Shown: piece by piece, positions 1 to 8,352 of the stretch | Layout: every line of letters begins with the position of its first letter | How positions within the stretch are numbered: position 1 is the stretch's first letter | Program-made: the position numbers and the translations under genes | Notes under the pieces: generated by a model | Told to the model about the DNA's origin: nothing | The model's input: only the letters and a program-made list of their open reading frames with translations | Database searches by the model: none | Assembly: GCA_002737725.1 (NCBI GenBank) | Contig: NSIP01000001.1 | Location: 124,001 to 188,000 of the forward strand | Direction of reading: 5' to 3' | DNA: 64,000 nucleotides | From: Rhodospirillaceae bacterium | Lineage (GTDB): Bacteria; Pseudomonadota; Alphaproteobacteria; Rhodospirillales; Rhodospirillaceae

Positions 1-1
1 G

Positions 2-1081
2 GAAATGGGTGGTGCCGAGCGCGTGCTGCACGGCGTTTTAGAAAAGTGCCGCAATATCATTCACGGAATCACCTGCGGTGCGGGCATGCCCTATCGTCTC
101 GGCGAAGTGGCCGCAAAATACGGGCTGTATTACTACCCCATCATTTCCTCGGGCCGTGCTTTCCGTGCGCTGTGGAAACGCGCTTACCATAAATTCTCCG
201 AGCTGCTGGGCGGCGTTGTGTACGAGGACCCCTGGTTGGCGGGCGGACATAACGGACTTTCGAACTCGGAAGATTACCGCGTTCCTGAAGACCCCTATTT
301 GCGTATCGTTGAGCTACGCAAAGTGATGAACGAAGCGGGCTTGCAACGCACGCCGATCATTATGGCTGGTGGGGTGTGGTGGCTGTCGGAGTGGGAACAC
401 TTCCTGGACAACCCTGAAGTCGGACCCATTGCATTCCAGTTCGGCACGCGGCCCTTGTTGACCAAAGAAAGCCCGATTTCTGACGTCTGGAAGAAAAAGC
501 TGATGGAGCTGAAGAAGGGCGACGTTTTGTTGCATCGCTTCAGCCCCACTGGTTTTTATTCTTCTGCTGTGCGCAATACCTACCTGAACGAACTCGAACA
601 GCGCAGTGATCGGCAAGTTCCATTTTCAGTCGAGCCCTTGGGCGAGCACACCTCAGCCCTTGATGTGGGCTTGCGTAAAAAGCAGGTCTACGTCACGCCC
701 CATGATAAGGAACGTAGTGATGCCTGGCGCGCGCAGGGCTTCACCGACGCTATGAAAACGCCCGACTCGACTTTAATTTTTGTGGCGCCAGAAAAAGCCG
801 AAGAAATTCGCGGCGATCAAACTGCATGCATGGGTTGCTTGTCGGCCTGTGGTTTTTCAAACTGGTCGCAGAATGAAGAAGGCAGCACCGGCCATAAGGC
901 CGATCCACGCAGCTTTTGTATCCAAAAGACTCTGCAGAACATTGCACACGATGGAAACATCGATAACGAGCTGATGTTTGCAGGCCACAATGCTTACAGG
1001 TTTGGATTAGACCCCTGGTACAAAAACGGGCTCGTTCCCACTGTGAAGCAGTTGGTGGAACGCATCGCGAGTGGGTGGTAG
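2..1081 (+). CDS. Nitronate monooxygenase-family flavoprotein, C-terminal part (cut by window start)
   Basis: The reading frame is open to the left edge, so the N-terminus lies outside. The visible 359 residues resemble the C-terminal two thirds of FMN-dependent nitronate monooxygenase (2-nitropropane dioxygenase) barrels: a GITCGAGMP stretch, a YYYPIISSGRA segment, a PIIMAGGVWW strand in the phosphate-binding position and FQFGTRPL near the barrel end. This family oxidises alkyl nitronates with O2, but many members have unknown substrates. The tail carries four cysteines (C275, C278, C282, C305, numbered from the first visible Met) spaced CxxCxxxC-x22-C, which could bind a metal or cluster; that is inference. 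It ends 10 nt before the convergent cupin remnant. Confidence 0.75.
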   Translation, partial: EMGGAERVLHGVLEKCRNIIHGITCGAGMPYRLGEVAAKYGLYYYPIISSGRAFRALWKRAYHKFSELLGGVVYEDPWLAGGHNGLSNSEDYRVPEDPYLRIVELRKVMNEAGLQRTPIIMAGGVWWLSEWEHFLDNPEVGPIAFQFGTRPLLTKESPISDVWKKKLMELKKGDVLLHRFSPTGFYSSAVRNTYLNELEQRSDRQVPFSVEPLGEHTSALDVGLRKKQVYVTPHDKERSDAWRAQGFTDAMKTPDSTLIFVAPEKAEEIRGDQTACMGCLSACGFSNWSQNEEGSTGHKADPRSFCIQKTLQNIAHDGNIDNELMFAGHNAYRFGLDPWYKNGLVPTVKQLVERIASGW

Positions 1082-1091
1082 ATCGCTGATA

Positions 1092-1412
1092 TTAGGCGTT
1101 ATCTTCCCCTTCCCAATAATCCATCGCCATGTCCATGCGACCGATGAACTGCACGACCTCGGGCTTGCCATCTTTGCCAACCGGGTGACGCGCGATCACG
1201 CCGAATTTAGCCGAGTCAGGATATTCAGCGATTTCAGGCGATTGCATGGTGCTGACCGCTAGGAATTTGAGTTCTGCCGTTGTCGACGTGTTGATGATTT
1301 GATGGGCGGTGTCGGGCCCGCCAGCAGGGCAGGCGATAAAGTCGCCTTGGCGAATGGCATGGGTTTGATCGCCCATGCGAATTTCGCCAGCCCCTTCCAG
1401 CACAAAAAACAT
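1092..1412 (-). pseudogene. Cupin-domain protein lacking its N-terminal half
   Basis: The 106 residues from the only Met (EMFFVLEGAGEIRMG, then GDFIACPAGGP, then YPDSAKFGVIAR) match the second half of a small single-cupin protein. In relatives an HxH metal-binding pair and about 50 residues precede EMFFVLEG. Here the frame upstream of the Met reads SYSPRAWAE, without the histidines, and reaches a stop at 1479-1481. No other frame up to 1.9 kb restores the missing part. The gene therefore looks 5'-truncated and probably non-functional. A non-coding segment with matching inverted ends (1429-1574) now sits where its 5' half should be. Function of the intact gene is unknown; metal-dependent small-molecule binding is typical of cupins. 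Confidence 0.6.
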
Positions 1413-1428
1413 TTCTGCCCAGGCCCGG

Positions 1429-1574
1429 GGTGAGTAGCTCAGCCAGGCGGGTATGATACCGCTTGTGTTACCGCTAAACTACAGGCCAGCGGCGCAAGCG
1501 TAAGCTGTCCCAAATGATCTGACGACGCACACGTTCCTCCGTCACTGCGATGAGACCACCCCCCCTTACTCACC
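1429..1574. other. Non-coding segment bounded by a 9-nt inverted repeat
   Basis: GGTGAGTAG (1429-1437) pairs with TTACTCACC (1566-1574), eight Watson-Crick pairs and one G-U. Just inside the left arm comes GTAGCTCAG, which resembles a tRNA D-arm, then GGTAT-N-ATACC, a short palindrome. A second hairpin CAGC...GCTG lies near 1487-1507. No T-arm GGTTCGA motif or anticodon arm could be placed, so it is not called as a tRNA. The rest of the gap up to 1925 holds no gene; a palindrome lies at 1759-1787. Confidence 0.35.
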
Positions 1575-1758
1575 ACCCTAATTCTGTCTCATAGGCGCTG
1601 ACGGCGTACATCCGCCGCCCGCAGAGGCATCACGCTTCCTTTGCACCCCGGGGGGGCCGCAGAAGCATTTTTCAGCCCCGCTGACGGGGCCCGTTAAGGC
1701 TTTGAACGCCCAACGTGTGCTAAAGCCCATAGTTCCGCCGAACGCATAGCAAACGACC

Positions 1759-1787
1759 AATATATGCATAAAAAATATGCATATATT
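1759..1787. promoter_or_regulatory. Perfect 12-bp inverted repeat, operator-like
   Basis: AATATATGCATA and TATGCATATATT are exact reverse complements separated by five A. The repeat lies about 140 bp upstream of the sigma-54 promoter of the porin-amtB unit, a distance usual for an enhancer-binding activator. The sequence does not match the NtrC consensus (GCAC-N7-GTGC type), so the binding protein, if any, is unknown. A cruciform or a transcript hairpin is the alternative. Confidence 0.4.
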
Positions 1788-1925
1788 TAGGGTGTTTTAA
1801 ATTTAGGCAATTTCCCCGACTATAGGGGCTGTCGTGATGTGTTCAGGCCGCTAGGGATTCCGACACTTTTTCAACCCCCAACACCGTTGCAATACTCCCT
1901 CTAGAAATATTGCGTCGCACAAAGC

Positions 1926-1941
1926 TGGCACGGGGATTGCA
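1926..1941 (+). promoter_or_regulatory. Sigma-54 (RpoN) -24/-12 promoter
   Basis: TGGCAC-GGGGA-TTGCA matches the RpoN consensus TGGCAC-N5-TTGCW exactly, with the GG (1927-1928) and GC (1939-1940) dinucleotides separated by 10 bp. A start site near 1952 would leave a leader of about 40 nt before the porin start codon. Sigma-54 promoters need an ATP-dependent activator; upstream of a porin and amtB, NtrC is the obvious candidate, by inference. Confidence 0.85.
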
Positions 1942-1994
1942 ATTACCTCCTGCGGGCCGGCCAAGTCCCAACCTGAACTCAGAGGAGTATGCAC

Positions 1995-2720
1995 GTGAAT
2001 ACAGCAATCAAAACCGGGCTTCTTGCTGCAGCGATTAGCCTTTCGCCGTTCGCCGCTTTCGCCGAAGAAAGCAGCAACCCGTTGCCCGGCACGTTCTCCG
2101 GCAACATCGCGCTGACCAACAACTACATCTTCCGTGGCGTGACGCAGACCGCGCACGACGCCGCCATTCAGGGTGGTCTCGATTGGGACACCGGCATGGG
2201 CCTGCACTTCGGAACCTGGGCTTCGTCGCTCGACTTCCAAGACGGCGGTCAGGCTACCACCGAACTCGACCTGTACGCCGGTTACGGCGGCAAGATCGAC
2301 AACTTCTCCTACGACGTCGGCTTCACCTACTACTGGTATCCGGGCGCCGCGAAGGTCACCAACTACAATTTCTGGGAAGTCTACGGTAAAGCCGGTTACG
2401 ACTTCGGCGTTGCTTCGCTCACGGGCTTCGTCGCTTACACGCCGAGCAACACCATCACTAACCTCGACGCCACCTATGTCCAGGCGAGCTTCGCCATTCC
2501 GGTGATCCCCGAGCTGTCGATCAGCGGCGCCGTTGGTTACTACTTCCTCGAAGCGCTGAAGAATCCGACCGACTACAACATCGGCGCGACCTTGAGCGTG
2601 TATGACTGGTTCACCGTCGATGCGCGCTACTACGACACCGACGTCGCCAGTGAGTGCTTGGTCGGCACCATTAAGTATTGCGACGCCCGCCTCGTCGTCG
2701 CGATCAAGCGCACGTTCTAA
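1995..2720 (+). CDS. TorF-family putative outer-membrane porin
   Basis: The 241-residue protein has a signal peptide ending near AAFAEE, then a beta-barrel-like sequence rich in aromatic and glycine residues: NNYIFRGVTQT, TELDLYAGYGG, YDVGFTYYWYPG, and a C-terminal VAIKRTF ending in Phe as barrel proteins do. The NYIFRGVTQT start and overall length fit the TorF/Gcw_chp porin family (about 230-260 residues). A GTG at 1995 is preferred because GGAG ends 7 nt before it; the ATG at 1989 would leave only 1 nt. It is followed by amtB after 53 nt and both lie behind a sigma-54 promoter, so it is probably a nitrogen-limitation porin letting small nitrogenous solutes cross the outer membrane. Confidence 0.8.
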   Translation: MNTAIKTGLLAAAISLSPFAAFAEESSNPLPGTFSGNIALTNNYIFRGVTQTAHDAAIQGGLDWDTGMGLHFGTWASSLDFQDGGQATTELDLYAGYGGKIDNFSYDVGFTYYWYPGAAKVTNYNFWEVYGKAGYDFGVASLTGFVAYTPSNTITNLDATYVQASFAIPVIPELSISGAVGYYFLEALKNPTDYNIGATLSVYDWFTVDARYYDTDVASECLVGTIKYCDARLVVAIKRTF

Positions 2721-2773
2721 TCACCTCGCACGTCCTTCCATAAGGCCACCTATCAGAACTGGGAGATAATCCA

Positions 2774-4195
2774 ATGAAGACTATGAGGACCTTGCTAACA
2801 GTAATGTGGGCAGCAGCAGCGATCACGCTGTCCATTCCCACGTTCGCGCAGGATGCCGCAGCACCCGCTGCACCGGTGGCCGCACCGGAAGCAACAACAG
2901 CAGCCCCGGCTGAAGCTCCCGCCGAGGCTGCCGCTCCTGCCGAAGAAGCCGCCGCGGAAGCGCCGGCTCCGACAATCAACTCAGGCGATACCGCCTGGTT
3001 GCTCACCTCCACCCTGCTCGTACTCATGATGACCATTCCCGGTCTCGCGCTCTTTTACGGCGGCATGGTCCGCAAGAAGAACGTGCTGGCCACCGTCATG
3101 CAGAGCTTCGCCATCACCTGCTTGGTGACGGTGCTGTGGATGGTTGCTGGTTACAGCTTGGCCTTTACCGAAGGATCGCAATGGATCGGCGGCTTCAGCC
3201 GCGCTTTCCTGAGCGGGATGGAAGTAGGCTCGATCAGCGGCTTGGCGGCGACGATCCCGGAGTCGGTCTTCATGACCTTCCAGATGACCTTCGCCATCAT
3301 CACCCCGGCCCTCATCTGCGGCGCGTTCGCTGACCGCATGAAGTTCTCCGCCATGATGCTGTTCATGACGGGCTGGAGCTTGCTAGTGTACTCCCCGGTC
3401 GCTCACTGGGTCTGGGGTCCCGGCGGCTTCCTCGTCGGCGCAGGCGTGCTTGATTTCGCCGGCGGTACGGTCGTGCACATCAACGCAGGCGTTGCTGGCT
3501 TGGTTTGCGCTCTCGTCCTCGGCAAGCGCGTTGGTTACGGCACGGAAGCTCTCCCGCCGCATAACCTCGTTCTGAGCTTCATCGGTGCCGCTCTCCTGTG
3601 GGTCGGCTGGTTCGGCTTCAACGCCGGCTCCGCTGTCGCCGCAAACGGCACCGCGGGTATGGCCATGGCCGTAACGCAGATGGCCGCGGCTGCTGCTGGT
3701 CTGTCCTGGATGTTCACCGAATGGGCTCTGAAGGGCAAACCGAGCGTTCTCGGCATCATCTCGGGTGCGGTTGCTGGCCTCGTCGCCATCACCCCCGCCG
3801 CGGGCTTTGTCGATCCGATGGGTGCGCTGATCATCGGCCTCATTGCCGGTATCGCCTGCTACATCGGCGCCACGGGCCTGAAACACGCCCTCGGTTACGA
3901 CGACAGCCTTGACGCCTTCGGCGTTCACGGCGTCGGCGGCATCGTCGGTGCGGTTCTGACCGGTGTGTTTGCGAAAGCGAGCATCAGCGGTGTCGAAACC
4001 AAAAGCGGCCTGATCGACGGCAACAGCGGTCAGATCATGACCCAGCTTTACGGGATCGGCGTGACGGTCGTGTATTGTGCGGTTGTCACGTTCATCATCC
4101 TCAAAGTGGTTGACCTGATCGTCGGGCTCCGCGTCGAACATGATGTCGAACGCGAAGGTTTGGACATCAACCTCCACGGCGAAGTTGTGAACTAA
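2774..4195 (+). CDS. amtB: Ammonium transporter AmtB
   Basis: An inner-membrane ammonium channel of 473 residues. A signal peptide (to about residue 26, TFAQDA) precedes a long Ala/Pro/Glu-rich linker (about residues 26-70), then the Amt core begins at GDTAWLL and includes FYGGMVRKKN, DFAGGTVVHINAGVAGL with the first pore histidine, and FGVHGVGGIVGA with the second. Length exceeds the usual 400-430 residues because of the linker. The start has GGGAGA upstream. It lies 53 nt after the TorF-type porin in one sigma-54 unit. The PII gene glnK, normally next to amtB, is absent on both sides here. The linker composition is unlike the rest of the protein and is probably periplasmic and disordered. 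Confidence 0.97.
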   Translation: MKTMRTLLTVMWAAAAITLSIPTFAQDAAAPAAPVAAPEATTAAPAEAPAEAAAPAEEAAAEAPAPTINSGDTAWLLTSTLLVLMMTIPGLALFYGGMVRKKNVLATVMQSFAITCLVTVLWMVAGYSLAFTEGSQWIGGFSRAFLSGMEVGSISGLAATIPESVFMTFQMTFAIITPALICGAFADRMKFSAMMLFMTGWSLLVYSPVAHWVWGPGGFLVGAGVLDFAGGTVVHINAGVAGLVCALVLGKRVGYGTEALPPHNLVLSFIGAALLWVGWFGFNAGSAVAANGTAGMAMAVTQMAAAAAGLSWMFTEWALKGKPSVLGIISGAVAGLVAITPAAGFVDPMGALIIGLIAGIACYIGATGLKHALGYDDSLDAFGVHGVGGIVGAVLTGVFAKASISGVETKSGLIDGNSGQIMTQLYGIGVTVVYCAVVTFIILKVVDLIVGLRVEHDVEREGLDINLHGEVVN

Positions 4196-4319
4196 TATCG
4201 CTGGATCAAGCAGCGAGTGACGATGGGCAGCGTCAGAGCAGGAAAGGCGAACGGCGAGGTCATGGCCGAATCTATCACGGGCGAGACGGCTGCGCACACA
4301 TCATCACGCCTTCTTGTGC

Positions 4320-4859
4320 TTAGCGTGTGAGAAAGCGCGCGACGAAATCATCAATCGCTGAGTCTGCCAACCCCTTGGTTTGAAGGTCGGCCCTAATCGC
4401 GCGCATATCGACGTACGGATAGTTATGCACAGCGGCGGGTTGGGTTCCCTTCACATTGACGATCCTAAAATCAAACGCGCGCGCAGGGCATTTAAAAACC
4501 TCGTAAGCAAGAATTTGGTCGATTTCGTTGTTCGGGGTGAACGTGAGAACTTTGGGTTTGAGATCATATAGGTGGGCTGGTGCCACATCTTCTGCCGCAG
4601 CAATAATCAGTTCATCGCCCACCTGACACGTTCGGGCTGCCGCACCGTTGAGCACACAGCAGCGTGAGCCTGGTTGGCCAAAAATCACGTAGGTGGAGAG
4701 GCGCGCACCAGAATTTTTGTTCCAGACATCGACAAATTCGGTGGGGTAAATGCCCGCTGCGTCACAATGTTCAGGGTCGAGCGTGATCGAGCCATGATAA
4801 TGCAAGTCGGACATGGTCACGCGGAGACCATGAAGTTTGGCGCGAATCACCCGTGGCAT
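4320..4859 (-). CDS. panD: Aspartate 1-decarboxylase with C-terminal extension
   Basis: PanD converts L-aspartate to beta-alanine for pantothenate and CoA. The pro-enzyme self-cleaves at Gly-Ser to make a pyruvoyl group; here the site is G23-S24 in [10 protein letters not shown]. Other family residues are present: K8, Y21, R53 (GARLSTY), Y57 and N71 (NGAAA). The protein is 179 residues against about 115-130 usually; alignment with the core ends near residue 115 ([12 protein letters not shown]), leaving about 65 extra residues of unknown role. It stands alone, convergent with amtB. The extra domain is the odd point; the catalytic core looks intact. Confidence 0.8.
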   Translation of the reverse strand: MPRVIRAKLHGLRVTMSDLHYHGSITLDPEHCDAAGIYPTEFVDVWNKNSGARLSTYVIFGQPGSRCCVLNGAAARTCQVGDELIIAAAEDVAPAHLYDLKPKVLTFTPNNEIDQILAYEVFKCPARAFDFRIVNVKGTQPAAVHNYPYVDMRAIRADLQTKGLADSAIDDFVARFLTR

Positions 4860-5126
4860 TAAGACCCTCGTTGATTATTGTGCAGTGCGAAATGGCGGCC
4901 ACCTTAAGCCGGAAATTTTATCCGTCTACTGCCGAATCGCGGCCTAAACGCCACCCCCTGCCTACGGTTTTCCTTGGATATAGATTGGCGCACAAGAACA
5001 TTACAAAAACGGGGGTGCTTTGGGCCCGTGCCAAGTCAACCTTATCGCCAGTCTCGAACGATCAATCAGATACACGTCCGTCAGCGCGCCGCCGACCGAC
5101 CCTGAGCTGGCGCAGCCACGTTATAT

Positions 5127-5552
5127 GACCCAGCAGCCATCACCGAAGAAGTCACGCGTGGGGTCTGCCGTTGGCTTGATGATCAGGTTTTTATCACCCT
5201 GCGCGAGCTCAAACTCGGCATCGGACGGCGGGCTCATGTTCTCGGCTTGTACACTGAAAGGACCATGGTGATGATCGAAGTGAAAAGCACGACGGGTGAC
5301 TATCGCAGCGACGCCAAGTGGCTGGAGTATGTGCCCTACTGTGACGGCGTTCATCTTCGCCGCACCGCCTGACTTTCCCTGACAGATTTTGCTCTCTAAT
5401 TGTGGTGTGCTTGTCGCCGATGCGCACTCCGCAACGGTTGTTCGCCCTGCTGTGCAAAAAAATTACACGCCGCGCGGCGACGTGTACTGATGCTGAGGTT
5501 TGCACTGGCGGCAGGCCAGCGGCTGTCGAATGTGTTGGCCCCGAGAATTTAG
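5127..5552 (+). pseudogene. mmcB: MmcB-family DNA repair protein, frameshifted pseudogene
   Basis: One frame reads TRGVCRWL...GIGRRAHVLGL...VMIEVKSTTGDYRSD, then KWLEYVPYCD, matching MmcB-type putative nucleases (RRADV, EVKS and FR.D.KW.EY motifs). Around 5346 an extra G shifts the frame; the +1 frame continues FIFAAPPDFP, hits TGA at 5380-5382, then CGVLVADAHSATVVRPA. A second shift near 5490 restores the C-terminal helix LMLRFALAAGQRLSN, ending at TAG 5550-5552. So the gene has two frameshifts and one internal stop, and the N-terminus is not clear. Intact MmcB is about 150 residues and linked to DNA damage repair in Alphaproteobacteria. The 267 nt upstream of it hold nothing recognisable. 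Confidence 0.75.
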
Positions 5553-5846
5553 CTAGCCACAAGCCAAGCCGATGACGCGCGAATACGCATCAAGCTCGAC
5601 GTTTAAAAGATCAAAACTTCGTTCCTGCGATGTCCGATCCACGGGACGAATCACACGGTAGGGTGCGGTCAAATTTTCTTCACGGACAAACTGCCCCGCC
5701 GTGGGGAGAGGCGCGCCCTTGGCCACAAATGTCAAGCCCGGCGCGCTGGGAAAAATCGTGCCTGTCCCAGCGCAACCTAAAAACGCCAGGAATAATACTG
5801 CTGAGGCCGTGTCTCGAAAACGAAGGGGGCGCATATTCGACATCAC
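5553..5846 (-). CDS. Small predicted lipoprotein, function unknown
   Basis: A 97-residue protein starting 2 nt after the hldE stop, so presumably cotranscribed. After a short basic N-terminus (MRPLRFRD) a hydrophobic stretch ends in the lipobox-like LAFLGC, with Cys about residue 25, followed by a mature part of about 70 residues that includes APYRVIRPVDRTS. This suggests secretion and lipid attachment. No family was recognised. Its end abuts the mmcB pseudogene, and it might itself be a shortened gene, since the predicted mature part is small and contains a second Cys just before the stop. Confidence 0.5.
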   Translation of the reverse strand: MMSNMRPLRFRDTASAVLFLAFLGCAGTGTIFPSAPGLTFVAKGAPLPTAGQFVREENLTAPYRVIRPVDRTSQERSFDLLNVELDAYSRVIGLACG

Positions 5847-5848
5847 TG

Positions 5849-7348
5849 TTAGCGTGAGTTGAGCGCGGAAATTGTCGCCGTGGTGGAGTATGACGGCAAC
5901 AACTGCGCAAGCAAGATCTTCCCGCCGTAACCCTCAACCAAATCGCCACCAACAACTTTGGCCCGGTCATAATCGGCGCCCTTGACTAAAACATCAGGAC
6001 GGATCGCTTCGATTAACGCCATGGGCGTATCTTCGCCGAAAATCACAACCAGATCGACATGGGCCAATGATGCCATCACGGTGGCGCGGGCCGCCTCGCT
6101 TTGCACCGGTCGGTCGAGGCCTTTGAGGCGGCGCACCGAGGCATCGGAATTCAAACCAACAATAAGACGGTCGCAAGCTGATTTGGCCTGTGAAATCAGG
6201 GAAATATGGCCGGGGTGCAAAAGGTCAAAGCAGCCGTTTGTAAAGCCGACTTTGTGGTCCTCGCGCCGCCAAACCGCAATGCGCGACAGGGCTGTAGGTA
6301 AGTCGACGAACTTGGCCTCAGCGGGCAACAAATCGAGGCGCATCAAGACTGCCGAAATATCATGCGTCGTGGCCACAGCCGTCGAATGACGCCCAACCAC
6401 CACCCCGGCCGCAACATTGGCCAGGTGGGCCGCATCGATTAACGAAGCCCCAGCCGCCATCGCGAGTGCCAGAACGGCGACCACGGTATCGCCAGCCCCC
6501 GTCACATCGGTGACTTCTCGCGTTTCGGCGGGCAAGTGCGTAACGACGCCACCATCAACCAGCGTCATTCCTTCGCCAGACCGCGTGACCAAAATGGCAG
6601 TGGCGTCAACATCGCTGCGCAGTTTCTGCGCTGCTAAAACCAAGGTCGCTTCAGTCTGGATTGGCGCGCTTACAGCTTCCTCAAGCTCAGCGCGGTTCGG
6701 CGTGATCAGGCTCGCGCCACGATAGCGGTCGTAGGCACCGCCCTTCGGATCAACAATAATAGGTTTTCCAGCGTTCCGAGCAGCAGCAATGATGCGTGAT
6801 GCCAAACTACCAGCAAACACGCCCTTGGCATAATCTGACAAGATCACAATATCAGCGTGTGAAATTTGCGCCGCTACCGTGCGAAAGACGTCATCTTCGT
6901 CTGGACCAGAAATTGCGTGAACTGTTTCACGGTCGGCGCGCAACAAGTGATGGCCGTCAAGACTGAAGAATCGATTTTTAATTGTGGTTTCGCGTTGCCG
7001 GTTGACTCGCAAAAACGGCTCGACAGCAGGCATGGCCGCCAAAAGTTCAGTGACTTCACGCCCGGCACGGTCATCACCAATCACCGCCGCAAATGCGACT
7101 TGCCCACCCAGCGCCACAAGATTTCGCACCACATTACCCGCGCCACCCAACTCACGGCTTTCACGCGTAATACGCAACACCGGCACTGGCGCCTCGGGAG
7201 AGATCCGACGCACCTCGCCGTAGATAAAGCGATCTTCCATCACATCGCCGATGCACAGGATTCGCTTCCCGGAAAATTGCGCCAGGATCGACGCCAGATC
7301 GTCAATCGCCCGAGCCGGAGCACTGAAAGTTGGAGTTTGATTGTTCAT
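5849..7348 (-). CDS. hldE: Bifunctional heptose-7-phosphate kinase / heptose-1-phosphate adenylyltransferase
   Basis: HldE makes ADP-heptose for the lipopolysaccharide inner core. The first domain (about residues 25-325) is a PfkB-type kinase with LGGAGNVVRNL and the DVTGAGDTV catalytic/anion-hole motif near residue 280. The second (about 360-499) is a nucleotidyltransferase with GFTNGCFDLLHPGH near residue 370 and the GLNSDASVRRLKG segment. The reading frame extends further upstream, but the ATG at 7346-7348 gives the usual N-terminus; upstream codons look non-coding. Length (499) fits the fused enzyme. A small lipoprotein gene follows 2 nt later. Confidence 0.95.
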   Translation of the reverse strand: MNNQTPTFSAPARAIDDLASILAQFSGKRILCIGDVMEDRFIYGEVRRISPEAPVPVLRITRESRELGGAGNVVRNLVALGGQVAFAAVIGDDRAGREVTELLAAMPAVEPFLRVNRQRETTIKNRFFSLDGHHLLRADRETVHAISGPDEDDVFRTVAAQISHADIVILSDYAKGVFAGSLASRIIAAARNAGKPIIVDPKGGAYDRYRGASLITPNRAELEEAVSAPIQTEATLVLAAQKLRSDVDATAILVTRSGEGMTLVDGGVVTHLPAETREVTDVTGAGDTVVAVLALAMAAGASLIDAAHLANVAAGVVVGRHSTAVATTHDISAVLMRLDLLPAEAKFVDLPTALSRIAVWRREDHKVGFTNGCFDLLHPGHISLISQAKSACDRLIVGLNSDASVRRLKGLDRPVQSEAARATVMASLAHVDLVVIFGEDTPMALIEAIRPDVLVKGADYDRAKVVGGDLVEGYGGKILLAQLLPSYSTTATISALNSR

Positions 7349-7623
7349 CGGACCTAGGCAGGCATAATGCTGAAAGCGAAAAAGAACACAGCTGTGGGGG
7401 AACCATACACGAGCTGCCCTCATATTGATGCCTAGAGACTATTTCTTAATCTTTTCCAAATAGTTACCATGGGTTGGTAACCTTATTTCCAGTGGCGCGG
7501 CCATAGATAACGTGTGGATTGAAGCTGAGGTGCCCGCTAAAAGGTGCGGCCCGCGTTTGCTGGAAAACGCCCGAATTATGATACGATACCTGATCTTGGT
7601 CATTTTGTGTGAGGGAAACGTCA

Positions 7624-8352
7624 ATGTCCCATGTAACCACGCGGCGCCATGTTTTTGGCTTGATGGCTACCACCACGTTAATGGCAACCGTGCCATTCAC
7701 CAGGGTTGCCTATGCCGATGACGTGATGAATGCACGCCACGTCATCGACAAATCAGCCATTACGGTCGAGCGCGTTCGCCAAGGTCAAAAAACCACAGAC
7801 GCCATGGATGATTTCCTTCGCAGGTCGAGGGGCGTGTTGGTGATTCCAAATTATTATAAAGCTGGTTTTATTTTGGGCGGAAGTTACGGCGACGGCGTGC
7901 TGCTGAAACGCCAGTCAGAAGCAAGCTTCGGCGACCCTGCTTTTTATCGCATGACCGCCGGAAGCCTGGGCCTGCAAGCGGGCATGGATATTTCTGAAAT
8001 CGTATTCATGATTCTCACCGACAAGGGCTTAGAGGCCGTCCTCAATGACGAGTTCAAAATTGGCGCGAACGTTGGAATTTCCGTGGGCTCTTTTGGCGCA
8101 GGCGCAGAAGCCGCCACAACCACCAACGCCGGCAACGATATCGTCGCCTATTCGCTGAGCGCAGGATTGTTTGCGGGGGCCAGCTTTGAGGGCGCGGTGA
8201 TTAAACCCCGCAAGGACTGGAATGCGTCAGTATACGGCGTGAACAACGACGAACCGCGCGTGATTGTGGAACGAAACCAACTTCAAGCCGCGCAAACCCT
8301 GAAAGACTCGCTGGCCAAGAACGTCTATCCCGTCCAGCCGCAGCTAAATTAG
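7624..8352 (+). CDS. Secreted SYLF/Ysc84-domain lipid-binding protein
   Basis: The 242-residue protein starts at ATG 7624 with GAGGG 8 nt upstream. It opens with a Tat-like signal (TTRRHVFGL, hydrophobic run, cleavage near AYADD). The mature part carries a SYLF (Ysc84) domain: RSRGVLVIPNYYKAGFILGGSYGDG, EIVFMILTDKGLEAVL, and a glycine-rich SAGLFAGASFEGAVIKPR. SYLF domains bind lipids; bacterial members are periplasmic or outer-membrane associated and poorly characterised. The stop overlaps the end of the convergent LpoA-like gene by 4 nt. The 275 nt upstream contain no recognisable gene. Confidence 0.85.
   Translation: MSHVTTRRHVFGLMATTTLMATVPFTRVAYADDVMNARHVIDKSAITVERVRQGQKTTDAMDDFLRRSRGVLVIPNYYKAGFILGGSYGDGVLLKRQSEASFGDPAFYRMTAGSLGLQAGMDISEIVFMILTDKGLEAVLNDEFKIGANVGISVGSFGAGAEAATTTNAGNDIVAYSLSAGLFAGASFEGAVIKPRKDWNASVYGVNNDEPRVIVERNQLQAAQTLKDSLAKNVYPVQPQLN

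Noticed and set aside
1428-1490. Possible tRNA gene
   Set aside because: A D-arm-like GTAGCTCAG and a matching acceptor-like stem exist, but no T-arm, anticodon arm or fixed length could be drawn.
3383-4297. Long leftward frame of about 300 codons opposite amtB
   Set aside because: It is antisense to the well-supported amtB, has a His/Asp/Arg-rich random composition and no family resemblance.
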